38,313 nt of DNA, from assembly GCA_019695265.1 (NCBI GenBank), contig JAIBAJ010000020.1:1-38313 (forward strand). Direction: 5' to 3'. Positions 1 through 10,927 of the stretch are shown here, in pieces (within the stretch, counting starts at the first letter, position 1; each line of letters begins with the position of its first letter). The notes below the pieces were generated by a model that saw only the letters and a list, made by a program, of their open reading frames with translations, was not told the DNA's origin and made no database searches. The position numbers and the translations under genes are program-made. This stretch comes from Bacteroidia bacterium (GTDB lineage Bacteria > Bacteroidota > Bacteroidia > JAIBAJ01).

Positions 1-110
1 ATAAATTTCATGCATAAATATACTGAAAATCAATGTATTGTGAATTTATTATCGGGTAAGTTATTAACAATCAGTAAGTTACAAAAAGGAGGGCTTTTTA
101 GACAAACTGT

Positions 111-131
111 CGTTGCCCGAGGTGCAAACCC
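111..131 (-). repeat. Fragment of dispersed repeat family 1 (5' tip only)
   Basis: Read on the minus strand, this is the conserved beginning of the type 2 form: a GGGTTTGCACC hairpin remnant followed by TCGGGCAACG. The rest of that copy is absent; the sequence diverges immediately beyond it. It points away from the full copy at 204-342, the same head-to-head layout as the pair at 7592-7988. The 95 bases before it hold nothing I recognise. Confidence 0.6.
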
Positions 132-203
132 AAGCTGTAAAAACTATTCCAAAATATGGCTTTATACCATCCATTTTGAGGAGCTTACCGATGGTTGGTT
201 TCC

Positions 204-342
204 CGTCGGGTAGGGATAGAGGCAGTTACCCCACAGGACCACGCAGCGCTAGCAAGGGGGCCGAGGAGTAACGCCGAAAGCCCGACCATGAGCCCGAAAT
301 CCTTTGGGAAATGAACCAAAACTCATGCGAATGGGACCCGCC
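204..342 (+). repeat. Dispersed repeat family 1, copy A
   Basis: The copy begins at CGGGTAGGGATAG, runs through the conserved core (CCCACAGGACC, GCTAGC, CCGAGGAG, AGCCCGACC) and ends in GCGAATGGGACCCGCC. The segment between core and end is unrelated to other copies but is bounded by CATGAG and CTCATG, which can pair. It lies downstream of the carbonic anhydrase gene. An open frame over bases 10-213 reaches into this element and has no protein-like features. Confidence 0.85.
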
Positions 343-407
343 TAAAAAAAATAATTGACTCTACCCTATTCCGGATATGGATTTTCGATCTTTTTTAACG
401 AAAAAGG

Positions 408-1052
408 CTAATCCTTTCTACGATCGAACTGATATTGGTAAATAGGAGGAATTTCATCACCGGGTTGCATGCGACATAACTCAGACAAAATACCATCGTT
501 CATGGAAAACACCCAACCATGCAGCATAGGTCGCTGCTCACTATCCCAGGCCCGCTGAACGATAGACGTTTTGGCCAAATTAAACACTTGCTCACAAATA
601 TTGATTTCTACCATGCGGTCGAATTTCTTATCAAAATCAGAAATTGCATTCAATTCAGCTTCATGAATGCGGTAAATATCCTTGATATTATGCAACCATT
701 TGTTCAACATTCCATAACTTTGACTACTCAAGGCGGCTTTTACACCACCACAACCATAATGTCCGCAAACTACAATATGCTTTACTTTAAGCTCATCAAC
801 AGCAAATTGCAATACACTTAGCAGATTTAAATCGGTATTTACAACCAGGTTGGCAATGTTGCGCTGCACAAATATATCGCCCGGGTCGGTATTGGTTATT
901 TCATTAGCCGGAACCCTGGAATCGGAACAACCAATCCATAAAAATTCAGGCTTTTGCTCCTTGGACATCCGGAGGAAAAAATCCTTATCCATTAACAATT
1001 TTTCCTGAGCCCAGGCCCTGTTTTCGAGTAATAGTCGCTTAAATGATTCCAT
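408..1052 (-). CDS. can: Beta-class carbonic anhydrase
   Basis: This is a 214-residue beta-carbonic anhydrase interconverting CO2 and bicarbonate in the cytoplasm. The three zinc ligands are visible as C42, H98 and C101 (motifs CSDSR and HYGCGG). The catalytic dyad D44-R46 is present, and the length is normal for the family. The start codon lies 9 bases after the stop of the SulP transporter gene on the same strand, so the two are almost certainly co-transcribed. That arrangement suggests the enzyme works on bicarbonate moved by the transporter. No terminator is obvious after the stop; repeat family 1 copy A follows within 70 bases. Identification is from motifs and is secure. Confidence 0.96.
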   Translation of the reverse strand: MESFKRLLLENRAWAQEKLLMDKDFFLRMSKEQKPEFLWIGCSDSRVPANEITNTDPGDIFVQRNIANLVVNTDLNLLSVLQFAVDELKVKHIVVCGHYGCGGVKAALSSQSYGMLNKWLHNIKDIYRIHEAELNAISDFDKKFDRMVEINICEQVFNLAKTSIVQRAWDSEQRPMLHGWVFSMNDGILSELCRMQPGDEIPPIYQYQFDRRKD

Positions 1053-1061
1053 AGATAAAGG

Positions 1062-2588
1062 TTAAATTTCTTTCCTGCGTCGTATTTCCAGGTTAATTTC
1101 TTTGTTTCGGGCAGCAATGCTAAACTCGTCGAGCAAATCCAAAATATCATGATCGATAAAAATTGGACGGCTGCAATCAATTACCAGATTAGCCTCGTTG
1201 GGGATTTTGTTGAGTTGGTTTTTCAAATAGGATTTGTTGGTAAAGGTAACATCCTTAACAAACTTAATTAAATAATCATTACCATCGGAAGTAACCAAAA
1301 TTGCTGTACGGAAATTGGTTTTAAGAATAAAGAAAATAGCCACCACCATACCCAGGGAAATTCCTCTAAGCATATCTGAAAAAACTACTGCTATTATGGT
1401 AACCAAAAAAGGGATAAACTGACTCCAACCTTTGTTATACATTTCTATAAAAATTGCCGGTTTAGTTAGTTTATAACCCACCATAATGAGAATTACCGCC
1501 AGGGAAGAAAGTGGTATCAGGTTTAATATACCCGGAATTATCAAAACACTAAAGAGAATAATAAAACCGTGAAAAATAGTAGACAATTTAGTAATTCCTC
1601 CGGCGGAAATATTAGCGGTAGTACGAACAATAACAGCTGTAACCGGTAAGCCTCCCAGCAAACCCGACACCATGTTACCGGCACCTTGGGCAATTAATTC
1701 TTTGTTTGTAGAGGCCGAGCGTTTAAATGGATCCAGCTTTTCTGCAGCTTCCAAACTCAGTAAACTTTCTAAGGAACCTACTATGGCCAAGGTAAGAGCA
1801 ACTTTCCAAACCAACGGATTTTGAAGCTGGGAAAAATCAGGAAAACTTAGCTGTGATTTTAATTCTTGAAAAGAACCTATGCTTGGTAAAGAAACCAAAT
1901 GCTCTTTTTGCAAAGACCAGGCAGGAAAAAACCGATTGAATACATAACTGGCAACAATTCCGGCAATTACCACAATCAAGGAAGCAGGAATGGTTTGAAT
2001 GGCACTTGATTTAATGAATTTGGTTTCAAAGAATAGCAGAATGGCCAACGAAATTATACTGATGCAAATTATTTCGGGCGAAAAGTTATCGGCCATATAC
2101 AAAAACTCACTAAACGTATTGTGACCATCGGGCTGAACAAAGTTCTCGTCTCCTTCGGCGTCGGCATCATACCCAACGGCATGGGGTATTTGCTTTAGAA
2201 TTAAAATAACTCCAATAGCCGCCAACATTCCTTTAATGACCGTGTTTGGAAAGAAGTTTCCTATAACCCCGGCTTTTAAGAAACCCAACACAATTTGAAT
2301 AATTCCACTCAGCAATAAGGCCAATAAAAAGGTTTGAAAAGCTCCTAATTCCTGAATTCCTGAAAGTACAATCATGGTTAAACCTGCCGCCGGACCGGAA
2401 ACACTAATTTGAGAATTACTGAGTAATCCAACCACAATACCTCCAACAACACCGGCAATTAGGCCACTAAGTGCCGAGGCACCGGATGCAAGGGCAATAC
2501 CTAAACATAAAGGTAAAGCTACCAAGGCTACGACCAGGGAGGCCGGGAGGTCGTAACCTAGGGTTCTGAACGCACTTTTTTTACTCAT
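1062..2588 (-). CDS. SulP-family anion transporter (probable bicarbonate or sulfate permease)
   Basis: This 508-residue inner-membrane protein has the SulP plan. The N-terminal segment YDLPASLVVALVALPLCLGI matches the first SulP helix, followed by about a dozen hydrophobic helices. A short C-terminal STAS-like domain starts around residue 455 (NLVIDCSRPIFIDHD). SulP proteins exchange or import anions such as sulfate, bicarbonate or C4-dicarboxylates; the substrate cannot be read from sequence. The carbonic anhydrase gene 9 bases downstream favours bicarbonate, a pairing common in Bacteroidota and other bacteria. The start is the first ATG of the frame and gives the expected N terminus. The 154 bases upstream contain TAGTTTGC, a poor match to a -7 box, so the promoter is uncertain. 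Confidence 0.93.
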   Translation of the reverse strand: MSKKSAFRTLGYDLPASLVVALVALPLCLGIALASGASALSGLIAGVVGGIVVGLLSNSQISVSGPAAGLTMIVLSGIQELGAFQTFLLALLLSGIIQIVLGFLKAGVIGNFFPNTVIKGMLAAIGVILILKQIPHAVGYDADAEGDENFVQPDGHNTFSEFLYMADNFSPEIICISIISLAILLFFETKFIKSSAIQTIPASLIVVIAGIVASYVFNRFFPAWSLQKEHLVSLPSIGSFQELKSQLSFPDFSQLQNPLVWKVALTLAIVGSLESLLSLEAAEKLDPFKRSASTNKELIAQGAGNMVSGLLGGLPVTAVIVRTTANISAGGITKLSTIFHGFIILFSVLIIPGILNLIPLSSLAVILIMVGYKLTKPAIFIEMYNKGWSQFIPFLVTIIAVVFSDMLRGISLGMVVAIFFILKTNFRTAILVTSDGNDYLIKFVKDVTFTNKSYLKNQLNKIPNEANLVIDCSRPIFIDHDILDLLDEFSIAARNKEINLEIRRRKEI

Positions 2589-2742
2589 AAGGTTTACAAA
2601 GCAAATTCTTCCTAAGCAAACTACCTAATAAAACAAACTTGAAAAAGGTTATCGATTGAACCTTAGGGGATTTCATTTTACAGGCACTTTGCTTTTCATC
2701 TGAAATTTCACCAACTCCTGTTAATTTTATCAAACAAGTCAC

Positions 2743-4401
2743 TTAGTCGTAGCGGTATTTGTTAAACGAAGGAGTCAGAATCCAACGTTCCTTCAATCCC
2801 AAAAACTGATCTGAAAACAGGTTTAGCTCCGGTTTATCTAAACTGTACCGTAAGTCGCTAGCACCTGCTAAAGAATAAAAAATCACCATGGAATTCAATC
2901 GATTTCCGGCATTTAGCCTGAAATGAGCAATCTTATCTTCATTCCTTTTTTCAGCGGAGAACCAGGCAAAAAATGGCACATGCACCTCTGGCTCGGTGGG
3001 ATGTTCGCTGCTGTGAGCAATGGAGTAACCTGCTAAGTCAAATATCAATTCTCCATGATCTGCCACAAAGAATAAACTTGACTTTCCGGGGAGTTTTTCT
3101 AACTGAGAAATAAATTCATTTACCAAAAAATCGGTGAATACAATGGAATTATCGTAACTGTTGATGGTTTGAGCCTTGTGTTGTACATCGTAATGATAAG
3201 GTTTGTCTTCCATACCTGGACTAAAACGTTTAAAAGCGGAAGGATAACGTAAACTATAATTAAAATGATTACCTATCAAATGAACAACTACGAAGAGTTT
3301 CTTGCCGGTTTTCCTTCTTAAGAGTTCATCCAAAGGCTTAATCAAAACCTGATCGGTATGTTTATAAACCGGAAAGTGAATTAAGCTGTCAGCATCCTGA
3401 GCTATAAACGAATAATCCTCTGCCAACAAACCTTGGTTGCTGAGTATCCAGGTTTCGAAACCTGCCTCCCGGTACAACGAAATAATACTTTTCTCCTTTC
3501 TAAAGAGCTCAAATTCCGAAGGATTGGCTCTCGATACAAGTTGAGGAAAACTCAACCGGGTATTGTTCCCTGTGGCTATGTAATCCGGACATAGAACCAA
3601 TTGACTTTTTCGTTTTTGAAGACAAGGATTGGTAGGCCTTGAATACCCGAAGAGTTGCCAATTTCTTGCTCGGGATGATTCCCCTAAAACCAGCACCACC
3701 ACTTCGCCTAGGCCATTGTCTGCCTTCTTAACCGGATTAAACTTAAACTTAGACCGTTGTTCCAGCAAGCTATGGTTTTCGGCATAATCTAATCCGAACT
3801 TCACAAAAGATAAGGGCAAATTAATTGGAGGGTATTTCCACCAATTGGAATAGCTGAGTTTAGGATCAAAGCCTTTCAGCGGCTTCGGAAACCAAGGCTT
3901 ATAGCCAAAATAAACAAACAGCACCACCGAAACTCCCAAACCAATTAACCTAGATTTCAGCTTAAACTCAGGGAATTTCAGCAAGGAATAACAAAGCCAA
4001 ATCCCGGGCGGAATCAGGAATGTTATAAATAAAAAGTAATTAAAGCCCTGGGAAAACTCGGTGGCCTTGGTTTGGTTCAGGCTTAAAACCAATTGCAGGG
4101 TTCCTGCATTAAATTGGGTTTGCAGATAATAGGAATGTATAATTTCAAATGGATTCAGGGTACCCAGGATACTGAATACCAGAGCTGCTTTCCTTAATCC
4201 CAACAAGCCGGTAGCTGCTAAAAATAACACTAGAAACTGAACCAAAATTCCAATCAAATTGCGGTAAACAGGCAAGGAATATATGTAATCGTACCAATGC
4301 CTCACCACCAAAGGCGAAACAACCAGCAATGCCCATATCAACCAATAGGAAATAGCTAGGAGTTTAGACTTGTTAATCAATGGAATTGGGTTGAATAACA
4401 A
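2743..4401 (-). CDS. EptA-like phosphoethanolamine transferase / sulfatase-fold membrane enzyme
   Basis: The 552-residue protein has about five hydrophobic helices in residues 15-170 and then a periplasmic alkaline-phosphatase-fold domain. The nucleophile region reads LGESSRARNW near residues 239-248, where EptA-type enzymes have GET; serine 242 would be the acceptor. FVADHGE near the C terminus supplies metal ligands, followed by HSSEHPTEPEVHVPFFAW, matching the HxxxxxxxxHVPxxxW layout of the family. Members move phosphoethanolamine from phosphatidylethanolamine onto lipid A or other envelope glycans; the acceptor here is unknown. It stands alone: 154 bases separate it from sulP, and the groEL terminator lies on its upstream side. 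The serine in place of threonine is a variation worth noting. Confidence 0.85.
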   Translation of the reverse strand: MLFNPIPLINKSKLLAISYWLIWALLVVSPLVVRHWYDYIYSLPVYRNLIGILVQFLVLFLAATGLLGLRKAALVFSILGTLNPFEIIHSYYLQTQFNAGTLQLVLSLNQTKATEFSQGFNYFLFITFLIPPGIWLCYSLLKFPEFKLKSRLIGLGVSVVLFVYFGYKPWFPKPLKGFDPKLSYSNWWKYPPINLPLSFVKFGLDYAENHSLLEQRSKFKFNPVKKADNGLGEVVVLVLGESSRARNWQLFGYSRPTNPCLQKRKSQLVLCPDYIATGNNTRLSFPQLVSRANPSEFELFRKEKSIISLYREAGFETWILSNQGLLAEDYSFIAQDADSLIHFPVYKHTDQVLIKPLDELLRRKTGKKLFVVVHLIGNHFNYSLRYPSAFKRFSPGMEDKPYHYDVQHKAQTINSYDNSIVFTDFLVNEFISQLEKLPGKSSLFFVADHGELIFDLAGYSIAHSSEHPTEPEVHVPFFAWFSAEKRNEDKIAHFRLNAGNRLNSMVIFYSLAGASDLRYSLDKPELNLFSDQFLGLKERWILTPSFNKYRYD

Positions 4402-4605
4402 AGGTAATACTGATTATTCATTGGCAACCATTCCATCTAAATTTGCTCCGGGAGAGGAGGTGAACAAATGATACCGATTGCCAATCTGTACTTGTCCAAT
4501 GATGTTTAGCAATACTTAACCTGCACAGTTTTTTAATGGCCTTAATAGAATCAATTGCAGCATTGGTGTTCATCCATTTTAGGAACTAGCACGAGGCAAA
4601 AAGCA

Positions 4606-4642
4606 ATAAAAAAGCCCCATCCCTTTGGAAAGAGATGGGGCT
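4606..4642 (-). terminator. Rho-independent terminator of groES-groEL
   Basis: Read on the minus strand, GATGGGGCT and AGCCCCATC (arms 4613-4621 and 4634-4642) form a perfect 9-bp GC-rich stem with a 12-base loop. A run of six T residues follows. It begins 22 bases after the groEL stop. The 200 bases from here to the transferase gene at 4401 show nothing else recognisable. Confidence 0.93.
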
Positions 4643-4663
4643 ACTAAGTTCAGGAGAAATGAA

Positions 4664-6301
<1,638 letters not shown>

Positions 6302-6327
6302 TTAAAATTTTAAATTAAGTGTTAGAA

Positions 6328-6603
6328 TTAAAGAATTGCGAAAATGTCGCTTTCACGCATAATGAGGTATTCTTTTCCCTCAACGGTGATTTCAGTGCCG
6401 GCATACTTGCCATATAAAACCTGATCCCCAACTTTAACTGTTACAGGCTCATCTTTTTTGCCATTGCCAACAGCAATAACGGTTCCACGTTGTGGTTTTT
6501 CTTTGGCGGTGTCGGGAATAATGATACCGCTTGCAGTTCTTTCTTCAGCAGGTGCTGCTTCAACAAGCACTCGGTCTGCTAATGGACGGATTGATACTGA
6601 CAT
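6328..6603 (-). CDS. groES: Co-chaperonin GroES (10 kDa)
   Basis: At 91 residues this is a normal-length GroES, the heptameric lid of the GroEL chamber. Diagnostic features are the N-terminal [11 protein letters not shown], the mobile loop around residues 18-33 ([18 protein letters not shown]), and [15 protein letters not shown]. It is the first gene of the groES-groEL operon. In the 175 bases shared with the divergent barrel-protein gene I find neither a CIRCE inverted repeat (TTAGCACTC-N9-GAGTGCTAA) nor a clear TAnnTTTG box on this strand. Heat regulation here therefore probably does not use HrcA. Confidence 0.99.
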   Translation of the reverse strand: MSVSIRPLADRVLVEAAPAEERTASGIIIPDTAKEKPQRGTVIAVGNGKKDEPVTVKVGDQVLYGKYAGTEITVEGKEYLIMRESDIFAIL

Positions 6604-6765
6604 GTTATTTTTTATTTAAAGGTTAATATTAGAGATTTTTGCTCCGCCCTTCTCAGATATTATGCCAACCAAAACTTTATTGTCAATTTTTCAGCCTATG
6701 GTTAAACCCTTTGAAATTTTGTCAGTTTAATTGGCAATATTTTCCATCTCTTAAATCTGGAGTCA

Positions 6766-6773
6766 TACCTTTG
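6766..6773 (+). promoter_or_regulatory. Bacteroidota -7 box, 5 bases before the start codon
   Basis: TACCTTTG matches the TAnnTTTG consensus. Only five bases separate it from the ATG at 6779, so transcription should begin at or very near the start codon, giving a leaderless mRNA. No TTG lies at the usual -33 spacing. Confidence 0.6.
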
Positions 6774-6778
6774 CCTAC

Positions 6779-7558
6779 ATGTTACATTTAAAAACCTGGT
6801 ATAAAAAAACTTCCCTGGCATTCCTTATTGCTTTTTCAGCTTACCTTCCCTCCAAGGCTCAGGTAAATGTAAAAGACAGCACTTTGGCTTTTCCCTTGTT
6901 TAAGTTTAGTTATGCCTATCAGTTGGTGGGTGGAGATATGGCCAAACGTTTTGGTAATAATTCCTCCGTTGGATTTGATTTTCTATACAAAACAAAAAGT
7001 AGAATCCTGGTTGGAGCAGATTTTCGTTACTTGTTTGGCAATGAGGTTAAAGAAGATCCATTGGTGCATTTACGTACGCCCGACGGTAACCTGATTGGAC
7101 AAGATGGTTACTACATTGGTGTAAACATGTTTGAAAGAGGCTGGAGTGTGATGGGCAAAATAGGATATATATTCTCCTTCAAAGGAATTACCGGGCCCAA
7201 TCCAAATTCCGGACCTTTTATAACGCTTGGTGGAGGTTTTATGGAGCATAAAATCCGCATTCAGGTGGAAGATAATAATGTAACTACCCTGGATAAAGAA
7301 GGCAAAAAAGGTTACGATCGATTAAGTAATGGCCCGGCATTTGGAGCAAGTATCGGATACATGTATTTGAGTAATAAACGTTTGATTAATTTTTTTGTGG
7401 CTGCCGAATTTATTGGTGCTTTTACCCAATACCAACGTGCCTATGATTACACTACCGGATTACCTAACAACGACAAGTATTTCGACCACTTATTAGGTTT
7501 TAGGGTGGGTTGGGTAATTCCTTTATACAAACGCTCTGCCGCAGAGTATGTTTATTAG
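6779..7558 (+). CDS. Predicted outer-membrane beta-barrel protein, function unknown
   Basis: The 259-residue product starts with a clear signal peptide (KK near residue 9, a hydrophobic core, cleavage likely after SKAQ at residue 28). The mature part alternates short amphipathic strands with turns. It is rich in Gly and aromatic residues and ends close to its C terminus with a strand (LGFRVGWVIPLYKR), as porin-like barrels of Bacteroidota do. Phrases such as SVGFDFLYKTKSRILVGADFRYLFGNEV support a barrel. I do not recognise a specific family or ligand. It is transcribed alone, divergently from groES, from a -7 box that abuts the start codon, and is followed by the repeat pair at 7592-7988. Confidence 0.75.
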   Translation: MLHLKTWYKKTSLAFLIAFSAYLPSKAQVNVKDSTLAFPLFKFSYAYQLVGGDMAKRFGNNSSVGFDFLYKTKSRILVGADFRYLFGNEVKEDPLVHLRTPDGNLIGQDGYYIGVNMFERGWSVMGKIGYIFSFKGITGPNPNSGPFITLGGGFMEHKIRIQVEDNNVTTLDKEGKKGYDRLSNGPAFGASIGYMYLSNKRLINFFVAAEFIGAFTQYQRAYDYTTGLPNNDKYFDHLLGFRVGWVIPLYKRSAAEYVY

Positions 7559-7591
7559 CAAGCCTTCTCATTTAACTCGGTGTTTGTTTAT

Positions 7592-7749
7592 GCGGGCCCC
7601 CTCCGCCCATATTTGGCTGCATAGCAATTCCAAGCGGTATTGCATGGGCGTTCGGGTCACGCTATCGGCTGTAGTCCTCGTCGCACTTGGCTAGCGCCGC
7701 GTGCTCCTGTGGGCTACTTGCCTCTATCGTTGCCCGAGGGTGCAAGCCC
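7592..7749 (-). repeat. Dispersed repeat family 1, copy B1 (type 2)
   Basis: Read on the minus strand it begins GGGCTTGCACCCTCGGGCAACGATAG, passes through the conserved core (GTAGCCCACAGGA, GACGAGGACTACAGCC) and ends GGGGGCCCGC. The variable segment is closed by CGCCCAT and ATGGGCG, a perfect 7-bp stem. It is almost identical to copy E at 34188-34343 except within that segment. Confidence 0.9.
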
Positions 7750-7850
7750 AACTGCCAGCATTTCAAAATAACAAATGGGGAAAAAAGGTGAAACAAAATT
7801 AGACAGCCAGCCAGGGAAATGGAACCCAAACCATGGTTTTGCACTTCAGC

Positions 7851-7988
7851 TTCGGGTAGGGATAGCAGTGGAAAGCCCGCAGACGACCGTGGCACTAGCC
7901 CGGGCGGTGAGGACTTGGAACGAATAGCCCGACCTGAGCCTTACAAAAGTTGGTTAAATAGGTTTAAGGTTGTGCGAAGGGACCCGCC
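7851..7988 (+). repeat. Dispersed repeat family 1, copy B2 (type 1)
   Basis: This forward copy starts at TTCGGGTAGGGATAG, carries the core (AAGCCCGCAGACGACC, TGAGGACTTGGAACG, ATAGCCCGACC) and ends GGGACCCGCC. It is head-to-head with B1, 101 bases apart. Its closing stem is weaker than in other copies. The remainder of 7559-8107 holds only the CATCTTTG box at 8079-8086 ahead of the YhhN gene. Confidence 0.88.
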
Positions 7989-8078
7989 AAATTCATCTTA
8001 AACAGGTTAACCTGCACAAACACCCTTTACATCATTTTACAATTCCATTTTTATTCCTGGAAAATAAAAGAATAGTAC

Positions 8079-8086
8079 CATCTTTG
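8079..8086 (+). promoter_or_regulatory. Probable -7 box (CATCTTTG) for the YhhN gene
   Basis: CATCTTTG, a one-base variant of TAnnTTTG, sits 21 bases before the ATG at 8108. The same variant occurs ahead of the deacetylase gene at 11020-11027. No -33 TTG at the proper distance is evident. Confidence 0.4.
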
Positions 8087-8107
8087 TGAACCTAATTCTA
8101 TTACTTA

Positions 8108-8806
8108 ATGGACAAATCAAACTTTACGAAATATTTCCTCGGTCTGTTTCTTCTTGAACTAGGATTGGAATTTTTCCATATTCAATGGGCTATTTTCCTT
8201 GTAAAACCAGCAGTTACCGGGTTTATCATTTACTATTTCTATACCCAAAGCAAAAAGAATGTTTCAGTGTTTAGCAAATCCATTCTGATAGGATTAATAG
8301 CCAGTTTGGGTGGAGACATTTTCCTGATGTTTCCCCGGTATAACCCGAATTTTTTCCTGGTGGGATTGGTTTCCTTTTTAATTGCCCATTTGTTTTATAT
8401 ACGGGGATATTTTCAAAACATCAAGCAAAGTGGACATTCCAATTCATTTTCGGTGAAAGTGATGGTAAGCAATCCTATCGTTTTAATGAGTTTGGCCATG
8501 TATTCGCTAATGAAAAACGATTTGGGGGAGATGAAAATTCCGGTATTATTTTATATGACAGCTATTACCTGCATGGGCGTGATGGCCGGTTTACGAATCA
8601 ATCACACCAGTTCGAGCAGTTGGAAAAAGGTATTGGGTGGCGCTATCCTTTTCTTACTATCTGATTCTATTATAGCGCTCAACAAGTTTGTACATCCGTT
8701 TGAATATTCCAATTTGGCCATTATGTCAACTTATTATGTGGCTCAATTTTTCATTGCCACAGGATGTTTGGAGCATTTAGAAAGAAAGGCGACACTTAGC
8801 GAATAA
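8108..8806 (+). CDS. YhhN family membrane protein (lysoplasmalogenase-like)
   Basis: The 232-residue protein is almost entirely hydrophobic, with about eight transmembrane helices. Family signatures are KPAVTGFIIYYF near residue 33, the SLGGDIFLMF segment near 65-74, and GLVSFLIAHLFYI near 83-95. These match the YhhN/TMEM86 family, whose animal members hydrolyse the vinyl-ether bond of lysoplasmalogens. The bacterial role is poorly defined, and the two conserved acidic residues of the family are consistent with D71 and a later Asp in LLSDSIIALNKF. Its last 11 bases overlap the end of the convergent T9SS cargo gene. Confidence 0.88.
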   Translation: MDKSNFTKYFLGLFLLELGLEFFHIQWAIFLVKPAVTGFIIYYFYTQSKKNVSVFSKSILIGLIASLGGDIFLMFPRYNPNFFLVGLVSFLIAHLFYIRGYFQNIKQSGHSNSFSVKVMVSNPIVLMSLAMYSLMKNDLGEMKIPVLFYMTAITCMGVMAGLRINHTSSSSWKKVLGGAILFLLSDSIIALNKFVHPFEYSNLAIMSTYYVAQFFIATGCLEHLERKATLSE

Positions 8807-10913
8807 CGGTAACATGACCGTACTTTTTGGCTGAATCGCCCATGGGAGTAAAAAACTCGAATACATAGGTAAAGGTACCTTCAACAGGTTCACCTTGGCG
8901 ATTGGTTCCATTCCAACCCCAGGTTGGGTGTTTAGCGCGGTAAATTTCTGCACCCCAACGATCGTAAATTCGCACTTCCGACATATTAAAACCTTCTCCA
9001 ACGGCATACCACATATCATTGACATTATCTTCATTAGGAGTAAAGGCATTGGGCAGGTAAACATTTAAATCGGGGAAGGCATGAATCATCAGAACGGCTG
9101 TATCCAGGCAGCCTTCGCGATTCTCGGCAAGTAAGGTAACATCGTACCATCCGGAGTCGGCATAAACATGAGCAGAGTTATAAGTTGCTGCAGTATCACC
9201 ATCGCCAAAATACCAAATATAGTTAATGGCATCGATGGAAGAATTAATAAAGACAAATTCTCTTGGTCCATTTTGACGGGAAGTAAACCGGGCTTCAGGT
9301 CCAACCACTTCAACTAACACCTTAGCCGAATCTACAATTCCACAAAGGTCGGTAACTTCCACGACAAAATATCCGGAAAATGCGGGACTGGCAAAAGCCT
9401 GATCGGAGGTAGATTGATCAAATTTCCATCGATATGTATAAGGAGCTTTACCTTCCGAAACATCGATGGTCATGGTAGCAGTATCGCCTCTGCAAATTCG
9501 GGGTGAATTCACAACAAATTGCATTGGAACATAACCTGGTATGGTGATGGTAACCGAATCTTTTACCAATTGAGTTCCACAGGTATCAGTTACCTCTACA
9601 AAGTAAGTGGAAGTATTTAAGGGGAAAACGGTAACGGTATCGCGGGTAGAAATTTGAGTTCCATTTTCATTGGTCCAACGGTACACATATCCGGGGTTTC
9701 CGCCTTGTGGGAAAACCTGCAAAAGTGTTTGGGCAGGACAAGGAGTTAATACATCCGGAGTAGTAGTTAAGGTAATTGGAGTTTGGTCTACAATGGTGAG
9801 GGTAAGGGTTGGGACTTCGCTTTGGCAAGCAATATTGATTAGGGGAGTAACGATAATGTTTTCAGCACCTTCTGTAATGTTATCCTGAAGAATGGTAATA
9901 TCAACAGAAGCTACATTAAATCCAGCAGGAATGGTTACAGAAGTGGCAGAAACCTCGTAATCCAATCCTTGAGTAGCAGAACCATTCAATGCAAAATTGA
10001 TGGTAAGAGGAGAACTGGTATTACCGGTACGGCTAAAAATAATCTTTGAATTTCCACAAGCTTCCACCAAAGCCGTATCGTTTAAGGAAGCAGAATAATC
10101 CGATTGAGCTGAGAGCCCGATGGAACCGGCAGAAAAAGAGCCTGCTTCCAAAAATACGGCTGAATCAAAAGCCCCATCAAACACGTCGGCAACTGCGAGT
10201 TTAATGTGGTAAGTTTGGCAGGCATGAACGATTGCAGTAGCAGTTAAAACATTGGTAAAACCATCGTATTGAACAGTTTGTCCATCACCCGGGGTAAAAG
10301 AATCACCGTCGCCATTATCTACATAATAGGAGGGGTTATTAAAAGCATTCACGTTATTGATGCTTACCATGGTGGAAGTGCCCGGAATAAGAGCAATGTT
10401 CTGAACACCGGTGATTCCGGGACCCGAAATAAAAAAACCAAAAATATCGTTGTAATCAGAATTGGCGTATTCCATATATTCCTCGGATGCAAACACATAA
10501 CGAAAGCTAAGGGTATCGGAAAGAGGAATAAAATCAAATTCAAGAATAGCGGCATCCTTGGAGACAAGTCCGGGGTCGAGACTTTCAAGGGTGGCATCGC
10601 CGGGCAGGAGTAAGTCAGTACTGGTACTTCCACTGTTATTAGGCCCACCGGCATCAATGGAATTACCGGTACTTAAGATAATTCCAGTTGCCATTCCTAA
10701 ATTAGAACTACCATAAAAATAGCCAATTTGAGGGCCATTTCCATTGGCGGTACCATTAAAAACCACATTTGAAGCAGAAACACCTCCTCCCAGTAAAACA
10801 TCCTGAACCAATTGCTGGGATGTTTGAGTATCATCCACTACCAATTGCCCAAACCCCTCTAAAACAGTGAGTTTTAGAAGGAAAAACAAAAAGATATAGC
10901 GTTTCAGTTTCAA
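8796..10913 (-). CDS. Secreted choice-of-anchor L / PKD protein with T9SS type B sorting domain
   Basis: I take a TTG start at 10913, giving 705 residues and an ideal signal peptide (MKLKRYIFLFFLLKL then cleavage after GFGQ). The upstream ATG at 10952 adds 13 poor residues and lies upstream of the promoter -7 box, so it would not be transcribed. Domains in order: choice-of-anchor L (about 25-260, with FVFASEEYMEYANSDYNDIF), a Calx-beta-like region (about 290-380), repeated Ig/PKD-type segments rich in Thr and Val (380-600, including YIWYFGDGD), and a CHU_C type B sorting domain at the end (VYLPNAFTPNEDNVNDMW, IYDRWGAEIY, PVEGTFTYVF). It is exported by Sec and then T9SS, and anchored or released at the surface. 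The ligand is unknown. PorX, the T9SS regulator, is encoded 9.5 kb away. Confidence 0.92.
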   Translation of the reverse strand: MKLKRYIFLFFLLKLTVLEGFGQLVVDDTQTSQQLVQDVLLGGGVSASNVVFNGTANGNGPQIGYFYGSSNLGMATGIILSTGNSIDAGGPNNSGSTSTDLLLPGDATLESLDPGLVSKDAAILEFDFIPLSDTLSFRYVFASEEYMEYANSDYNDIFGFFISGPGITGVQNIALIPGTSTMVSINNVNAFNNPSYYVDNGDGDSFTPGDGQTVQYDGFTNVLTATAIVHACQTYHIKLAVADVFDGAFDSAVFLEAGSFSAGSIGLSAQSDYSASLNDTALVEACGNSKIIFSRTGNTSSPLTINFALNGSATQGLDYEVSATSVTIPAGFNVASVDITILQDNITEGAENIIVTPLINIACQSEVPTLTLTIVDQTPITLTTTPDVLTPCPAQTLLQVFPQGGNPGYVYRWTNENGTQISTRDTVTVFPLNTSTYFVEVTDTCGTQLVKDSVTITIPGYVPMQFVVNSPRICRGDTATMTIDVSEGKAPYTYRWKFDQSTSDQAFASPAFSGYFVVEVTDLCGIVDSAKVLVEVVGPEARFTSRQNGPREFVFINSSIDAINYIWYFGDGDTAATYNSAHVYADSGWYDVTLLAENREGCLDTAVLMIHAFPDLNVYLPNAFTPNEDNVNDMWYAVGEGFNMSEVRIYDRWGAEIYRAKHPTWGWNGTNRQGEPVEGTFTYVFEFFTPMGDSAKKYGHVTVIR

Positions 10914-10927
10914 ATTATGACAACTTA

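Noticed and set aside
10-213. 67-codon open frame at the left edge
   Set aside because: It runs into repeat copy A, has no protein-like features and its sequence is not shared with any family I know.
519-821. Antisense frame across the carbonic anhydrase gene
   Set aside because: A shadow of the strongly conserved minus-strand gene; no promoter or motif.
6604-6778. CIRCE operator upstream of groES
   Set aside because: No TTAGCACTC-N9-GAGTGCTAA inverted repeat is present in this interval.
7662-8001. Open frames inside repeat copies B1 and B2 (also 20193-20465 and 23916-24119)
   Set aside because: They lie in the conserved repeat but use different frames and starts in each copy, so protein sequence is not what is conserved.
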